Notes: generated by a model not told the origin, from the letters alone. DNA of 64,000 bases from Pseudomonas alkylphenolica (GCF_016009175.1 NZ_JADUCM010000001.1:248001-312000), one strand, 5' to 3'; positions 1 through 9,010 are shown, counted from the first letter of the stretch. Numbers and translations are program-made.

Positions 1-771
1 CGGCAGCATGCGGCCTTGGAGGAAGCCGAAGCTCATGCCGAAGGCGTTGTTGGCCAGGATCAGCTTATTGGCGGTGATGCTGCCGCTTGCGTGTGTCAGG
101 CGCACCTTGTCGCCGTACTCCACGTCGAGGATCGGCGTGTTCTCGCATAGCCGGACGTTCGCCGGCAGGCTGTCGGCCAGGCCCTTGACCAGCGCGGCCG
201 GCTGCACCAGGGCAGTGCCCGGGGTGAACAGCGCCTGGCGGTAGAAGGCGGTGCCGATATGCCCCGGCAGGTCCTGCTCCTCGATCATTTCCCAAGGCTG
301 GCCGAGCTTGTCCAGGCCACGGCGGTAGGCGTCGAGTACGGCGATGCCGCGTGGTTCGATGGCCGCCTGGTACTTGCCGCAGTGCTTGAACTGGCAGTCG
401 ATGTCGAACTGGCTGACCAGTTCCTTGAGCGACGATTGCCCGGTGAGATTGAGCTGCATCGACTTCTTGGCAATCTCGATATCACCGATGTAGTCCTCGG
501 CACCAATGTCGTGGGGCAGGTCGATGGCAAAGCCGGCGTTGCGCCCGGAGGTGCCGAAGCCCACCTCCTGGGCCTCCACCAGCAGGATCTGCTCATCGGG
601 GAAATGCAGTGCCAGCTGGCGGGCAGCGGCAAGGCCGGTGAAGCCGGCTCCGACGATGCACCAGCGAACCTCGCTGTGTCCGCTGTGCCGCGGCGTGGGC
701 GTGCGCGGCGGGCTGAGGTGATACCAACCGCAGGTGCGGTCATCGGCAGGTAAAGACGTGATTTTTGTCAT
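1..771 (-). CDS. FAD-dependent oxidoreductase, DAO/glycine oxidase-like (3' end outside window)
   Basis: The first 257 residues of a flavoprotein that reads off the left edge of the window; no stop codon is seen. The dinucleotide-binding GAGFTG motif is at residues 41-46 after a CGWYHLSPPRTP-type lead-in, followed by GTSGRNAGF, both typical of the D-amino-acid-oxidase-fold family that oxidises secondary or N-methylated amines in the cytoplasm. The ATG at 771 was chosen because the lead-in is in frame and no earlier start gives family similarity. It is divergent from a betaine-type ABC transporter at 1242, so it probably oxidises the imported compound or a derivative. The exact substrate cannot be read from the sequence. 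Confidence 0.88.
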   Translation of the reverse strand, partial: MTKITSLPADDRTCGWYHLSPPRTPTPRHSGHSEVRWCIVGAGFTGLAAARQLALHFPDEQILLVEAQEVGFGTSGRNAGFAIDLPHDIGAEDYIGDIEIAKKSMQLNLTGQSSLKELVSQFDIDCQFKHCGKYQAAIEPRGIAVLDAYRRGLDKLGQPWEMIEEQDLPGHIGTAFYRQALFTPGTALVQPAALVKGLADSLPANVRLCENTPILDVEYGDKVRLTHASGSITANKLILANNAFGMSFGFLQGRMLP

Positions 772-1241
772 TGTTAACGGCTCGACTTCAGTACCGGTTT
801 GAAGGGCACGGCCCGGTGGATATGCTCCGCTCCAAGGCTGTGTCTACAATTCGTCTACTGAATATATTGCTCGATATACAATATGTCTATCGGCATTTCG
901 ACGAGCGGCGTCGTGCTGTTTTCAACGATGTCAATAAGCGACTTCGGTATGTCAAAAGACGACGTTTTTGTGGACTGAAAGCTGCTAGTTATCTAAATAA
1001 ATCGTTATAAATCAATTAGATAAAATTAATTCACATTGACTTTTATCGGTATACAGTTAGAAGACAATTGCGTTGACGGTGACCGGATCTCGTGCCAGCC
1101 TCTTGAGAAACCACACTGCCAACAGGGGTGTGGCCAGGGATTCCGGTGCTTTGTGTCGGGGAAGGGATTTACTCAATAACAATAACGAAGCCCGTCTCCT
1201 GTAAAGCGGGCTTGCTCTCGATCTGCGAGCGAGGAAGCGAT
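772..1241. promoter_or_regulatory. AT-rich divergent regulatory region
   Basis: 470 bases without a convincing gene between the oxidoreductase (minus) and the binding-protein gene (plus), clearly richer in A+T than its surroundings. It contains an inverted repeat ATATTG-N9-CAATAT at 864-884, a CTACA half-site at 844-848 resembling the GntR-gene palindrome at 6112, and a hairpin AAGCCCG/CGGGCTT at 1188-1213 just before the ribosome binding site. A possible -35 TTGACT is at 1036-1041 but its -10 is poor. The region probably holds both promoters and binding sites for the two regulators at the end of the operon. Confidence 0.5.
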
Positions 1242-2093
1242 ATGAGCATCATGCGTAAGGCGTTGTGTGCGTTGGCGGTGGTCGCGATGACGATCTTTCA
1301 GGCGCAGGCCGAAGAGAAGGTCATCAACATGGGCACGCTGTCCTGGGAAGACCTCACGCCGATCAGCGGCATCACCAAAAAGGTACTCGAAGATTCCGGC
1401 TACACCGTGAAGGTAACCTCCTTCTCCGAATGGGGCATCGCCTACGCCGCCCTGGGCAAGGGCGACATCCAGATTCTCGCCTCGCAGATCGACTACGTGG
1501 CCCAGGACTACTGGAACAAGAACAAGAACAAGCTGGAGAAGATCTCACCTGTTTCCCATGGCCTGTACCAGGCCATCGCCGTGCCCAGCTACGTACCCAT
1601 CGACTCCCTCGAACAGCTCAATGAGAACGCCGACAAGTTCAACGGCAAGATCATCGGCATCGAGCCCGGCTCGGGCCTGATGAGCGAGGCGGCCGAGGCG
1701 GTGAAGCAGTATGGCCTCACGCTTGACCTGCTCGAAGGCAGCACGGCGGCCATGACCGCTGCGCTGAAGTCCGCCGTGGACCGCAAGGACTGGATCGCCG
1801 TCACCGTCTGGGAGCCGTCGTGGATGGCGCAGAAGTTCGACATCAAATTCCTCAAGGACCCCAAAGGCGTTTTCGCGCCACCGCAGGGCTACTACTGGAT
1901 CGCCAGGAAGGGGTTCAGCGCCGAGAACCCCCAGGCCCGCGAAGCCATTGCCAGCGTCTACGTGCCGCTGACCGCCATCACCTCGATCAACGGCGCGGTG
2001 AAGGATGGCAAGAGCATGGACGAAGCGGTGAAGGACTGGACCGACAAGAACGCCGAGCTGCTCAAGCGTTGGGAAAACATCAAGAAGTACTGA
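1242..2093 (+). CDS. ABC transporter periplasmic substrate-binding protein, glycine betaine (OpuAC/ProX) type
   Basis: 283 residues. Signal peptide at about 1-23 (AQA before EEK), then an OpuAC-type fold with the pattern TLSWEDLTPIS near the N-terminus and a C-terminal VTVWEPSWMAQKF segment; tryptophans of this kind form the aromatic cage for quaternary amines in the family. The ATG at 1242 follows GAGGAAGCG and begins the signal peptide; an in-frame start at 1128 would add a tail without signal character. It heads the cluster binding protein, ATPase, permease, permease, AraC regulator. Glycine betaine, carnitine, choline derivatives or proline betaine are all possible ligands. Confidence 0.9.
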   Translation: MSIMRKALCALAVVAMTIFQAQAEEKVINMGTLSWEDLTPISGITKKVLEDSGYTVKVTSFSEWGIAYAALGKGDIQILASQIDYVAQDYWNKNKNKLEKISPVSHGLYQAIAVPSYVPIDSLEQLNENADKFNGKIIGIEPGSGLMSEAAEAVKQYGLTLDLLEGSTAAMTAALKSAVDRKDWIAVTVWEPSWMAQKFDIKFLKDPKGVFAPPQGYYWIARKGFSAENPQAREAIASVYVPLTAITSINGAVKDGKSMDEAVKDWTDKNAELLKRWENIKKY

Positions 2094-2168
2094 TACGCCT
2101 TTGTTAGTTGCTGCTGCCGAACTTGGATTATTCAAACAACCAGAAACTTCTGGTTCGACGGGTGCGAT

Positions 2169-3286
2169 ATGAAAACGACAAATGACACGCCTGGCGACGT
2201 CTTGGTGAGCTGCCAGTCCGTCTGGAAAGTGTTTGGCAAAAGGGCGCCGGAGGCGATGCGTGCCTACCTGGAACGTGGCCTGTCCAAGAGCCAGATCCTG
2301 CAGGACTTTGGCTGTGTGGTCGGTGTCTCCGACGTCAGCATGGAACTGCGGCGCGGCGAGATCTTTTGCATCATGGGGCTTTCCGGAAGTGGCAAGTCCA
2401 CCCTTATCCGCCTGCTCAACCGGCTGATCACCCCACTTCCGGGCACGTGCGGGTCAAGGGCCTGGACCTGGCCAGCCTCGAAGCCAAGGCCCTGCGCGAA
2501 GTGCGTGCCAAGCATATCGGCATGGTGTTCCAGAGCGTCGCCCTGTTGCCCCATCGCACGGTGCTGGAGAACGCCGCATTCGGGCTGGAAGTGCAGGGCG
2601 TGGGCAAGGCCGAACGGCACAAAGTGGCCGAGCAGGCGCTGGCCAAGGTCGGCCTGGCCGAGTGGGCAGGGCGCTACCCGGACGAGCTGTCCGGCGGCAT
2701 GCAGCAGCGTGTCGGTTTGGCCCGGGCGATTACCTCAGACCCTGAGGTGATCCTGATGGACGAACCCTTCAGCGCCCTCGACCCGTTGATTCGCCGCCAG
2801 TTGCAGGACGAGTTCCGCCAGTTGACCAAGTCCCTGGGCAAGTCGGCGGTGTTCATCACCCACGACCTGGAGGAGGCGATCCGCATCGGCGACCGCATCG
2901 CGATCATGAAAGACGGGGTGATCATCCAGGAGGGCACGGCCGAAGACATCGTGCTCAACCCGAAGGACGCCTACGTGGCCGAATTCGTTGCCGGCATCTC
3001 GCGCCTGCACCTGGTGCGTGCCCATTCGATCATGACGGCGGTACACGCCTGGCGCGCGTCCCGGCCGGGGGCAGAGGCGGAAAGCCTGGCGCGGGTTGAG
3101 GCCCAGGCCGACCTGGATGAGCTGATCAACCTGATGGTCGGCTCTGGCAGCGATGCGCTGGCGGTGGTGCAGAAAGGCGCGATTGTCGGTGTGGTCACCC
3201 AGAGCGACCTGTTGCGTGGCGTGCAGGGGCAGGCCCAGGAGGTGCCGGCCGTTCACGCTGCACCGATAGGGGAGGCATCGCTATGA
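2169..3286 (+). pseudogene. ABC transporter ATPase, ProV/OpuAA type, interrupted by a -1 frameshift
   Basis: The two halves of one gene lie in different frames. The first half, from ATG 2169, carries the ProV-like N-terminal extension and Walker A GLSGSGKST (residues 70-78). The second half supplies VFQSVALLPHRT, the signature LSGGMQQR, Walker B VILMDEPFSALD, the switch histidine and a C-terminal CBS-like region. The frame changes at about 2431-2435, in the ACCCCAC stretch, where one base appears to be missing. With one base restored the product would be about 372 residues, a normal length for the family. The downstream permease overlaps the stop (ATGA at 3283). Either a recent mutation that inactivates the transporter or a sequencing error in a C run; everything around it is intact. 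Confidence 0.85.
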
Positions 3287-4143
3287 ACGAGCCGACCTTT
3301 GCCACGCACTTCGATGAAACGGTCGACGGCGCGCTGGAGTGGGTGTCCGAACATTGCGCCGGTTTCTTCGACGGCCTGAATGCCGTGCTCACGGGCCTGT
3401 ACGAGGCGGTGTTCTGGGTGCTGAAGGTGGTGCCGTACCCCGGGTTGGCGGTGCTCATCGGGCTGCTGGCCTGGCGGCTTACCGCCAGCCGCGGCTTTGC
3501 GCTCGGTGCCACCCTGGCACTGCTGCTGTGTGCCTTCATGGGGCTGTGGCAGGAGACCATCAGCACCCTGGCACTGGTGCTGACCGCGACCACCCTGGCC
3601 CTGGCGGTCGGCATTCCGCTCGGCGTCGCGGCCGGGCTGTCGCCGGCACTGAACCGCACCTTTGAACCCTTGCTGGACCTGATCCAGACGTTGCCACCGT
3701 ATATCTACCTGCTGCCGGCCATCGCGCTGCTGGGCTATGGCACGGCCACTGCGCTGGTTGCCACCTTCATCGTCGCCGTGCCCCCGGTGCTGCGCCTGAC
3801 GGCCCTGGGAATCAGCCGCACACCCCGGCAGTTTATCGAGCTGGGCGAGGCCAGCGGCACGAGCACGGCGCAGCTGTTTTTCAAGATCCGTGTGCCGTTC
3901 GCGTTGCCGAGCATCATGACCGGGGTCAACCAGAGCCTGATGATGGCCTTCGGCATGATGGTGATTGCCGGCATTGTCGGCTCCGGCGGGCTGGGGGAGG
4001 TGATCTACGGGGCGATCCGTACCCTGGACATCGCCCGCTCGATCAACGGCGCCATTGCCATTGTGATCCTTACCCTGATCCTCGACCGGCTGGCGCAGAG
4101 CGCAACCCGCGCCGGCAAGGAGGCGCTGCATGAATCTCACTGA
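3283..4143 (+). CDS. ABC transporter inner-membrane permease, ProW/OpuAB type (first copy)
   Basis: 286 residues with an N-terminal non-membrane arm, about six membrane segments and the BPD_transp_1 coupling loop ELGEASGTSTAQLFFK...P at about residues 185-210, which docks on the ATPase. The ATG overlaps the ATPase stop by four bases, so the two are translationally coupled. It is similar to the next gene, so the transporter probably uses a heterodimeric permease, which is less common than the single ProW of enteric bacteria. Confidence 0.9.
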   Translation: MNEPTFATHFDETVDGALEWVSEHCAGFFDGLNAVLTGLYEAVFWVLKVVPYPGLAVLIGLLAWRLTASRGFALGATLALLLCAFMGLWQETISTLALVLTATTLALAVGIPLGVAAGLSPALNRTFEPLLDLIQTLPPYIYLLPAIALLGYGTATALVATFIVAVPPVLRLTALGISRTPRQFIELGEASGTSTAQLFFKIRVPFALPSIMTGVNQSLMMAFGMMVIAGIVGSGGLGEVIYGAIRTLDIARSINGAIAIVILTLILDRLAQSATRAGKEALHESH

Positions 4144-4981
4144 CCTCAAGCTGTCGCCCGGTGCCTGGCTGGCCCCGGCGGTCGACTGGCTCAACGCCAA
4201 CTGGCACCCCTTGTTCGCCGTCATCAGCAAGGTCATCGAGGCCATGCTCGGCGGTGTCGAGGCGGCGCTGCTGTGGCTACCGTTCTACCTGATGATTCCG
4301 CTGGTGGCGCTACTCGCGTTCTTGGCCATCGGCGTGCGCGCCGCGCTGCTGGCGGCCTGCATGCTGGGCTTCTGCTGGCTGTCGGGGCTGTGGGTGTCGT
4401 CGATGCAGACCCTGGCGCTGGTCTCCGTCTCGGTGCTGATTTCGGTGGCCATCGCCTTTCCCCTGGGCATTCTGGCCTCGCGCATCAAGCGCCTGGAGCG
4501 GGCCCTGGGGCCGCTGATGAACGTGATGCAGACGGTGCCACCCTGGGTCTACCTGATCCCGGCGGTGATGGTGTTCAGCCTGGGTAAGGTGCCGGCAATC
4601 ATCGCCACCATCGTCTACGGCATTCCGCCGATGCTCAGGCTTACCACTCTGGCCTTCAACCAGGTGCGCAAAGACCTGCTGGAGCTGGGGAGTGCCAGTG
4701 GTGCCTCGCCGGGCACCATCCTGCTGAAAATTGAACTGCCCACGGCCATGCCGACGCTGTTGGTGGGCCTGAACCAGTGCATCCTGCTGTCGCTGGCGAT
4801 GGTGGTGCTGGCCGGGCTGGTGGGCGCGGGCGGTCTGGGTGCGGAGGTCACCCGCGGGCTGACCCGCATGGAAATGGGGCCGGGGCTGCGCGCGGGGCTG
4901 GCGATCGTGGCGGTGGCGTTGCTGCTTGACCGGCTGTCGCGTGGAGCATTGCAGCGCAGGCATCGCCAGCCTGAGGTGTAA
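4130..4981 (+). CDS. ABC transporter inner-membrane permease, ProW/OpuAB type (second copy)
   Basis: 283 residues, hydrophobic, with the same topology as its upstream paralogue and the coupling motif ELGSASGASPGTILLKIELP. It overlaps the preceding permease gene by 14 bases. The tail is basic. It completes the transporter of 1242-4981; function is known only at family level (uptake of compatible solutes or quaternary amines across the inner membrane). Confidence 0.9.
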   Translation: MNLTDLKLSPGAWLAPAVDWLNANWHPLFAVISKVIEAMLGGVEAALLWLPFYLMIPLVALLAFLAIGVRAALLAACMLGFCWLSGLWVSSMQTLALVSVSVLISVAIAFPLGILASRIKRLERALGPLMNVMQTVPPWVYLIPAVMVFSLGKVPAIIATIVYGIPPMLRLTTLAFNQVRKDLLELGSASGASPGTILLKIELPTAMPTLLVGLNQCILLSLAMVVLAGLVGAGGLGAEVTRGLTRMEMGPGLRAGLAIVAVALLLDRLSRGALQRRHRQPEV

Positions 4982-4983
4982 CT

Positions 4984-6084
4984 GTGTTGAGCCTGCTGGC
5001 TTCGGTTGGCAGGCGTCAGTCCCGAGCAAGAACAGCGTCGACGAGGCACGCCGTGGTCCAGAGAAGGCAATTCTGCAACACCCTGCAAGGGCGCAACCTG
5101 CGTTTCACCGGTGACAACGGGCAACCGGCGGTGTTCAGCCGGGTAGGGTTCCTGTTGCTGGAGCATTTCTCCCTGCCGGCCTTCACCCAGGCGCTGGATA
5201 CCCTGGTCACCGGCAACCTGATCCTCGCCGACTCCTTCCAAACCCGCACGTTCAGCCTGGGCGGCAAGGCCGTCACCAGTGACCTGGGCCTGGTGATCTG
5301 CCCCGACGCGGCCCTCGACCCGGCGGCCCTGGCGCTGGACTTGCTGGTGGTGTGTGGCGGCCTGCGCACGGTGCTGCGCGCGGTGCCCGAACTCAACGAG
5401 GTACTCAAGGCCGCCGCCGCGCAAGGTATCGCCCTGGCCGGCCTGTGGAACGGTGCCTGGTTCCTCGGCCAGGCCGGCCTGCTCGACGGCTACCAGTGCG
5501 CCGTGCATCCCGAACATCGCGCCGCCGTGGCGGAGATCGCCAGGGAAAGCCGGGTGGTCTGCGAAAGCTTCGTCGAGGACCGCGACCGGCTCACCGCCGC
5601 CAGCCCGTCCGGCGCCCTGAGCCTGGTGCTCGGCTGGATCGAGAAACGCCATGGTCGCGGGTTGTCGGATGCCATCGTCGACATCCTGAATTTCGAGGAA
5701 TCGCGCTACCGCCGTCAAAGCCCGGCCCTGCACGAAAAGGTCAGCGAGCCGTTGCGCGAAGCCATCAGCCTGATGAGTGCGAACATAGAGGAGCCCCTGA
5801 GCCTGGACCAACTCTCGCAGCTGGTCGGCCGCTCCAAGCGCCAGCTGGAGCGCCTGTTCCAGTTGCAACTGGGCGCCACGCCGGTGCGCTATTACCTGGA
5901 GCTGCGCATCACTGAAAGCCGGCGTCTGCTCCAGCACTCGGACCTGGCACTGATCGACGTGTCGGTGGCTTGCGGTTTCGTCTCGCCGAGCCACTTCAGC
6001 AAATGCTACACCTCGTTCTACGGCTACGCGCCGTCGAAGGAAATCCGCCATGGCTGCGTGAAAGCGGCCCGGCAAGCCTTGTAG
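4984..6084 (+). CDS. AraC-family regulator with DJ-1/PfpI (GATase1-like) N-domain, GbdR/CdhR type
   Basis: Up to 366 residues from a GTG at 4984; a GTG at 5053 is an alternative because the first 23 codons look non-conserved. Residues about 50-220 are a class I amidotransferase-like domain in which the usual nucleophile loop reads GLWNGAWFLGQAGLLDG, without the cysteine, so it is a ligand sensor and not an enzyme. The C-terminal 100 residues contain two helix-turn-helix motifs ending SPSHFSKCYTSFYGYAPSKE, the AraC signature. Regulators of this class respond to betaine- or carnitine-type compounds. It is placed 3 bases after the second permease and probably controls this operon. Confidence 0.9.
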   Translation: MLSLLASVGRRQSRARTASTRHAVVQRRQFCNTLQGRNLRFTGDNGQPAVFSRVGFLLLEHFSLPAFTQALDTLVTGNLILADSFQTRTFSLGGKAVTSDLGLVICPDAALDPAALALDLLVVCGGLRTVLRAVPELNEVLKAAAAQGIALAGLWNGAWFLGQAGLLDGYQCAVHPEHRAAVAEIARESRVVCESFVEDRDRLTAASPSGALSLVLGWIEKRHGRGLSDAIVDILNFEESRYRRQSPALHEKVSEPLREAISLMSANIEEPLSLDQLSQLVGRSKRQLERLFQLQLGATPVRYYLELRITESRRLLQHSDLALIDVSVACGFVSPSHFSKCYTSFYGYAPSKEIRHGCVKAARQAL

Positions 6085-6111
6085 ACCACAAACGGGCTAC
6101 CGCTCTGAAGT

Positions 6112-6124
6112 CTACAGATTGTAG
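6112..6124 (+). promoter_or_regulatory. Perfect palindrome, probable GntR-family operator
   Basis: CTACAGATTGTAG is a perfect inverted repeat (CTACA, three-base spacer, TGTAG) centred 37 bases before the start codon of the GntR-type regulator gene. FCD-subfamily GntR proteins bind short palindromes of this size, commonly in their own promoters, so autoregulation is a reasonable inference. A CTACA half-site also occurs at 844-848 upstream of the transporter operon. Confidence 0.55.
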
Positions 6125-6154
6125 TATTGGGGCCGGTCAACCAGGGAGCAAGCC

Positions 6155-6871
6155 ATGAAAGCGGTAGTGGTAAACGAGGGCGAAGGGCCCGCAGTCGATC
6201 GCAAGACGGCCTTGGGCCAGACATTGCGCAAGCGGATCCTGAGCATGGAGCTCGCCCCCGGCGCGGTGCTCGACGAAGTCGCTCTGAGCGAGGAGTTCGG
6301 CCTGTCGCGCCCGCCGGTGCGTGAATTGCTGCGGCAAATGGCCGCCGAAGGCTACATCGACCTGGAGGCCAATCGCGCGCCACGGGTATCGCTGATGAGC
6401 CACCAGACGCTGCGCAGCTTCTTTCTTGCCGCGCCGCTGATCTACGTGGCAACCACCAAGCTTGCCGCACTGCACGCCACCCCGGCGCAGATCGAGGGCC
6501 TCAAGCGCATCCAGCAGCGTTTCCGCCAGGCGGTGGACGCCGGTGATGTCGATGGCCGGGTGCTGTACAACGATGAATTTCACCTGGAAATCGGCCGCAT
6601 GGCCGACAACCCCTACCTGATGCCCAGCCTGTGCCGCCTGCTGATCGACCATGCGCGGCTGGGCAAAACCTTCTACAAGGTTCAGGTAGACCCTGACCTT
6701 CAGGCAGACCTGGAAACGGCGGCCAACCAGCATGACCAGATAATCGACGCCATCGAACGCCGCGACGTGGACGATGCCGAGCGGCTGATCCGCGCGCACA
6801 TGGACCTGTCGCGTCGGCGCATGGCGATGTTCGCAGCGCCCGAAGGCCTGGATGTGCAGTTCGACGCCTGA
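6155..6871 (+). CDS. GntR-family transcriptional regulator, FCD subfamily
   Basis: 238 residues. A winged helix at about 15-80 (LRKRILSMELAPGAVLDEVALSEEFGLSRPPV.E) is followed by an all-helical FCD ligand domain with the metal/ligand histidine pattern DEFHLEIG and IRAHMDLSRRR. FCD regulators usually repress catabolic operons until a carboxylic-acid ligand binds. It lies 70 bases after the AraC-type gene in the same direction and has a palindrome in its own promoter. Confidence 0.88.
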   Translation: MKAVVVNEGEGPAVDRKTALGQTLRKRILSMELAPGAVLDEVALSEEFGLSRPPVRELLRQMAAEGYIDLEANRAPRVSLMSHQTLRSFFLAAPLIYVATTKLAALHATPAQIEGLKRIQQRFRQAVDAGDVDGRVLYNDEFHLEIGRMADNPYLMPSLCRLLIDHARLGKTFYKVQVDPDLQADLETAANQHDQIIDAIERRDVDDAERLIRAHMDLSRRRMAMFAAPEGLDVQFDA

Positions 6872-6877
6872 ACGGCA

Positions 6878-6900
6878 TCGCCGACGGCTATGGTCGGCGA
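6878..6900. terminator. Hairpin between convergent genes
   Basis: TCGCCGAC / GTCGGCGA, eight perfect pairs with a seven-base loop, between the convergent GntR gene (ends 6871) and the ProQ-like gene (ends 6923). There is no strong U run on either side, so it may work with Rho or simply protect 3' ends. Confidence 0.5.
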
Positions 6901-6922
6901 CGCGGTGCTGGGCGCGTGGGGT

Positions 6923-7432
6923 TCAGTCCGTAGTCTGTTCCACGGCTGTGGTTGCGGTTGGGGCCTGCACAGGTGCTTTTGACTTCGCACGATTGCGCCG
7001 GTCCTGGCTGCGTTGCCGCGCCGCTTGCTGCTTTGCATGAATCGCCTGGGCGGCGGTCACCGTGCCCGCGGCTTGACCGTTCAGGTCCAGGCGCGGTGCA
7101 TTCTCCACCATGCAGGTCCAGTAACGGGCGCCCTTGCACCAGGTGGCGATGCCCAACTTGAGCTGTTCGCGGGTTATACCAAGCAGCTCAAGGTGCTGCT
7201 CGGCATCCTTGAAAATGCCTTCCTTGAGCGGCACCTTGGGGGCCGGGCTGACAGGGAATGCCAATGGAAAATGCTTCTGCAATGGCCAGATCGCTGCCAC
7301 CGCCGGATCTTGCTCACGAGGCTGCGCCTTCGGGGCGGATTTGCGTTTGGGGGCGGGCGCAGTCTCGGCCTTTGCCTGCTCTTTTTCAGCCCGCAGGCGG
7401 TCGCGTAGCCCAGCTAGTTGTTCAAAACCCAT
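6923..7432 (-). CDS. ProQ/FinO-domain RNA-binding protein
   Basis: 169 residues. The central part (about 45-125) matches the ProQ/FinO fold: FPLAF, PLKEGIFKDAEQHLEL, and a WCKGARYWTCMVENAPRLDLNG segment corresponding to the RNA-binding concave face. It is flanked by lysine- and alanine-rich, probably disordered arms. Proteins of this family bind structured small RNAs and 3' ends and act as RNA chaperones. It is a single gene facing away from the SRAP gene. Confidence 0.88.
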   Translation of the reverse strand: MGFEQLAGLRDRLRAEKEQAKAETAPAPKRKSAPKAQPREQDPAVAAIWPLQKHFPLAFPVSPAPKVPLKEGIFKDAEQHLELLGITREQLKLGIATWCKGARYWTCMVENAPRLDLNGQAAGTVTAAQAIHAKQQAARQRSQDRRNRAKSKAPVQAPTATTAVEQTTD

Positions 7433-7655
7433 CGTTAATTCACTGCTTCGAAGTTGATTGCGTGGCGCAAGGATATTCCATCAAGCACAAAGATGGCTAT
7501 GAATAGGGTGGTGCTTATCCCCATAAAGGCTGGCATGGATCAATAAAACCGGTACCTCACGCCGTTGCCCTTGAGTCCGAAAACAGCAATGATCCATGCT
7601 TGTAGCGCTCATGGATTGTCCGCGCGCTGGCCACAGTGCGCAGAGGAGACCAGGT

Positions 7656-8327
7656 ATGTGTGAACGACTGGCTCAATTCAGCTCGCCTGTCCAGTTGATC
7701 TCGACTTTAGGTTGGCACAAGGAGGTTCGTCAGCAGCAACCGCTGCAACCGCGAACCAGCATTGCACCAGAAGGCGCAGTGGGGCTTGTGCATGGCCAGA
7801 GCGATTGTTTGGTCTTCGACCCAGTCCGCTGGGGCTGGTTTCCGCGCTGGGCCAAGGTTAAATCGCCCCAGTTCCATGCGCCGGTCGACAAGGTCACGCA
7901 CAGTCCTTACTGGAAAGCCGTTTGGCAACATCGAGCCTTGTGTCCGATCGATGGCTGGTTCGAATGGAGTAGCAGGGGAACGGATCTTCCTCGCCCCCAC
8001 TATGTGCGGCGCCGCGACGGCCAGGCCTGCCTCATTGCCGCCGTTGGCCAGTTTCCGCGTGCCGGGCGCGACGCTACTGTCGACGATGGCTTTGTTCTGC
8101 TTGTGGGTGAAAAGCGGGGCGGTTTAGTGGACGAGCGGGGTGTTCGGCCATTGATTCTGTCCCCCGAAGTGGCCCTGGAGTGGATCGATGTATCCACTGA
8201 AAAAGGCCGGCCACACGAGATTGTCCAGGCTCAAGCCGCGTCTGATGACATTTTCGAATGGTTTCCCGTCGACTACGAGGCGGTCATGCAGGAAACCGTA
8301 AGCATCCAGCTACTGAACAATCGCTGA
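7656..8327 (+). CDS. SRAP (YedK/HMCES-like) family protein with altered active-site residues
   Basis: 223 residues from the ATG at 7656, which puts cysteine at position 2 as in the family, where it forms a thiazolidine cross-link with abasic sites in single-stranded DNA. RWGWFPRWAK and the glutamate motif CPIDGWFEW are present. The positions that normally read NARxET and VHDRMPVIL are HAPVDK and VDERGVRPLIL here, so the family asparagine and histidine are missing. Binding to abasic DNA may be kept while the chemistry differs. An upstream in-frame ATG (7596) would bury the cysteine and is rejected. No partner gene is apparent. Confidence 0.85.
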   Translation: MCERLAQFSSPVQLISTLGWHKEVRQQQPLQPRTSIAPEGAVGLVHGQSDCLVFDPVRWGWFPRWAKVKSPQFHAPVDKVTHSPYWKAVWQHRALCPIDGWFEWSSRGTDLPRPHYVRRRDGQACLIAAVGQFPRAGRDATVDDGFVLLVGEKRGGLVDERGVRPLILSPEVALEWIDVSTEKGRPHEIVQAQAASDDIFEWFPVDYEAVMQETVSIQLLNNR

Positions 8328-8356
8328 GGTGTTTCCCTCCCGGAAGAGGCGTTGAC

Positions 8357-8797
8357 ATGACCTATCTGCTGCTGAAATTCGCCCACCTGGCCGCTGCCGC
8401 CTTCTTCGTCGGTGGGGTGTTCTTTGAAGTGATGATCTTGAGCCGGGCAGTGCGCAGCCTGGAGCCCGGGCCGCGTGAGCAGCTGTCCAGGGCGCTGGGG
8501 CAGCGGGCACGCAAGGTCATGCACTGGGTGGTACTGGTGCTGTTTGGCGCAGGGCTGGGGTTGGCCTGGCATTACCGCGCCGCGCTGGCCGAGCCCTCTG
8601 CCAGCAGTTTCGGCGTGCTGTTGACGCTGAAGATCTGCCTGGCCTTGAGCATCCTCGGGCATTTCCTCGGCGTGGTGTTCCTTATGCGTACAGGACGCAT
8701 GACGCCGGCACGTTCACGGCTGATCCACCTCAGCGTGTTGGTGCAGATGCTGGGCATTCTGTTTCTGGCCAAGGCAATGTTTCTGTTGAGCTGGTAG
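8357..8797 (+). CDS. Four-helix membrane protein, CopD-like
   Basis: 146 residues with four predicted membrane helices and histidines inside or near them (FAHLAAAAFFVGGVFFEV, VMHWVV, ILGHFLGVVF, LIHLSVLVQ), a pattern seen in small CopD-like or haem-handling membrane proteins. The ATG at 8357 was chosen because it opens directly into the first helix. The gene begins 29 bases after the SRAP gene and may be co-transcribed. The role is unknown. Confidence 0.7.
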   Translation: MTYLLLKFAHLAAAAFFVGGVFFEVMILSRAVRSLEPGPREQLSRALGQRARKVMHWVVLVLFGAGLGLAWHYRAALAEPSASSFGVLLTLKICLALSILGHFLGVVFLMRTGRMTPARSRLIHLSVLVQMLGILFLAKAMFLLSW

Positions 8798-9010
8798 GTG
8801 TCATCTGCCGCGGCTTTCAGCGCCTGCAGTGACTCACCCGGCAAATCCGGCCCGGCCGTCACTGGCCTATAGCCAGTAGACATTAGGGGCTGCGTCTCGT
8901 ACCGTGTGGTGCGCGCACGGGGTGTCAGCCTTTTTTTACACCGCGGCGCACGGGTATAAGGAACTACCTAGAAAGCAGGACTCATAAGCGGCTACCAGGA
9001 AGCAAGGGAT

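Noticed and set aside
765..1010. 81-codon open frame in the divergent promoter region
   Set aside because: AT-rich, no ribosome binding site or family pattern; lies over likely operator sites.
1036..1063. Possible sigma-70 promoter TTGACT with TAGAAG
   Set aside because: The -10 is poor and the spacing 16; many AT-rich sequences would fit as well.
4615..6075. 486-codon open frame on the minus strand
   Set aside because: Antisense to the permease and AraC-type genes; no family motif.
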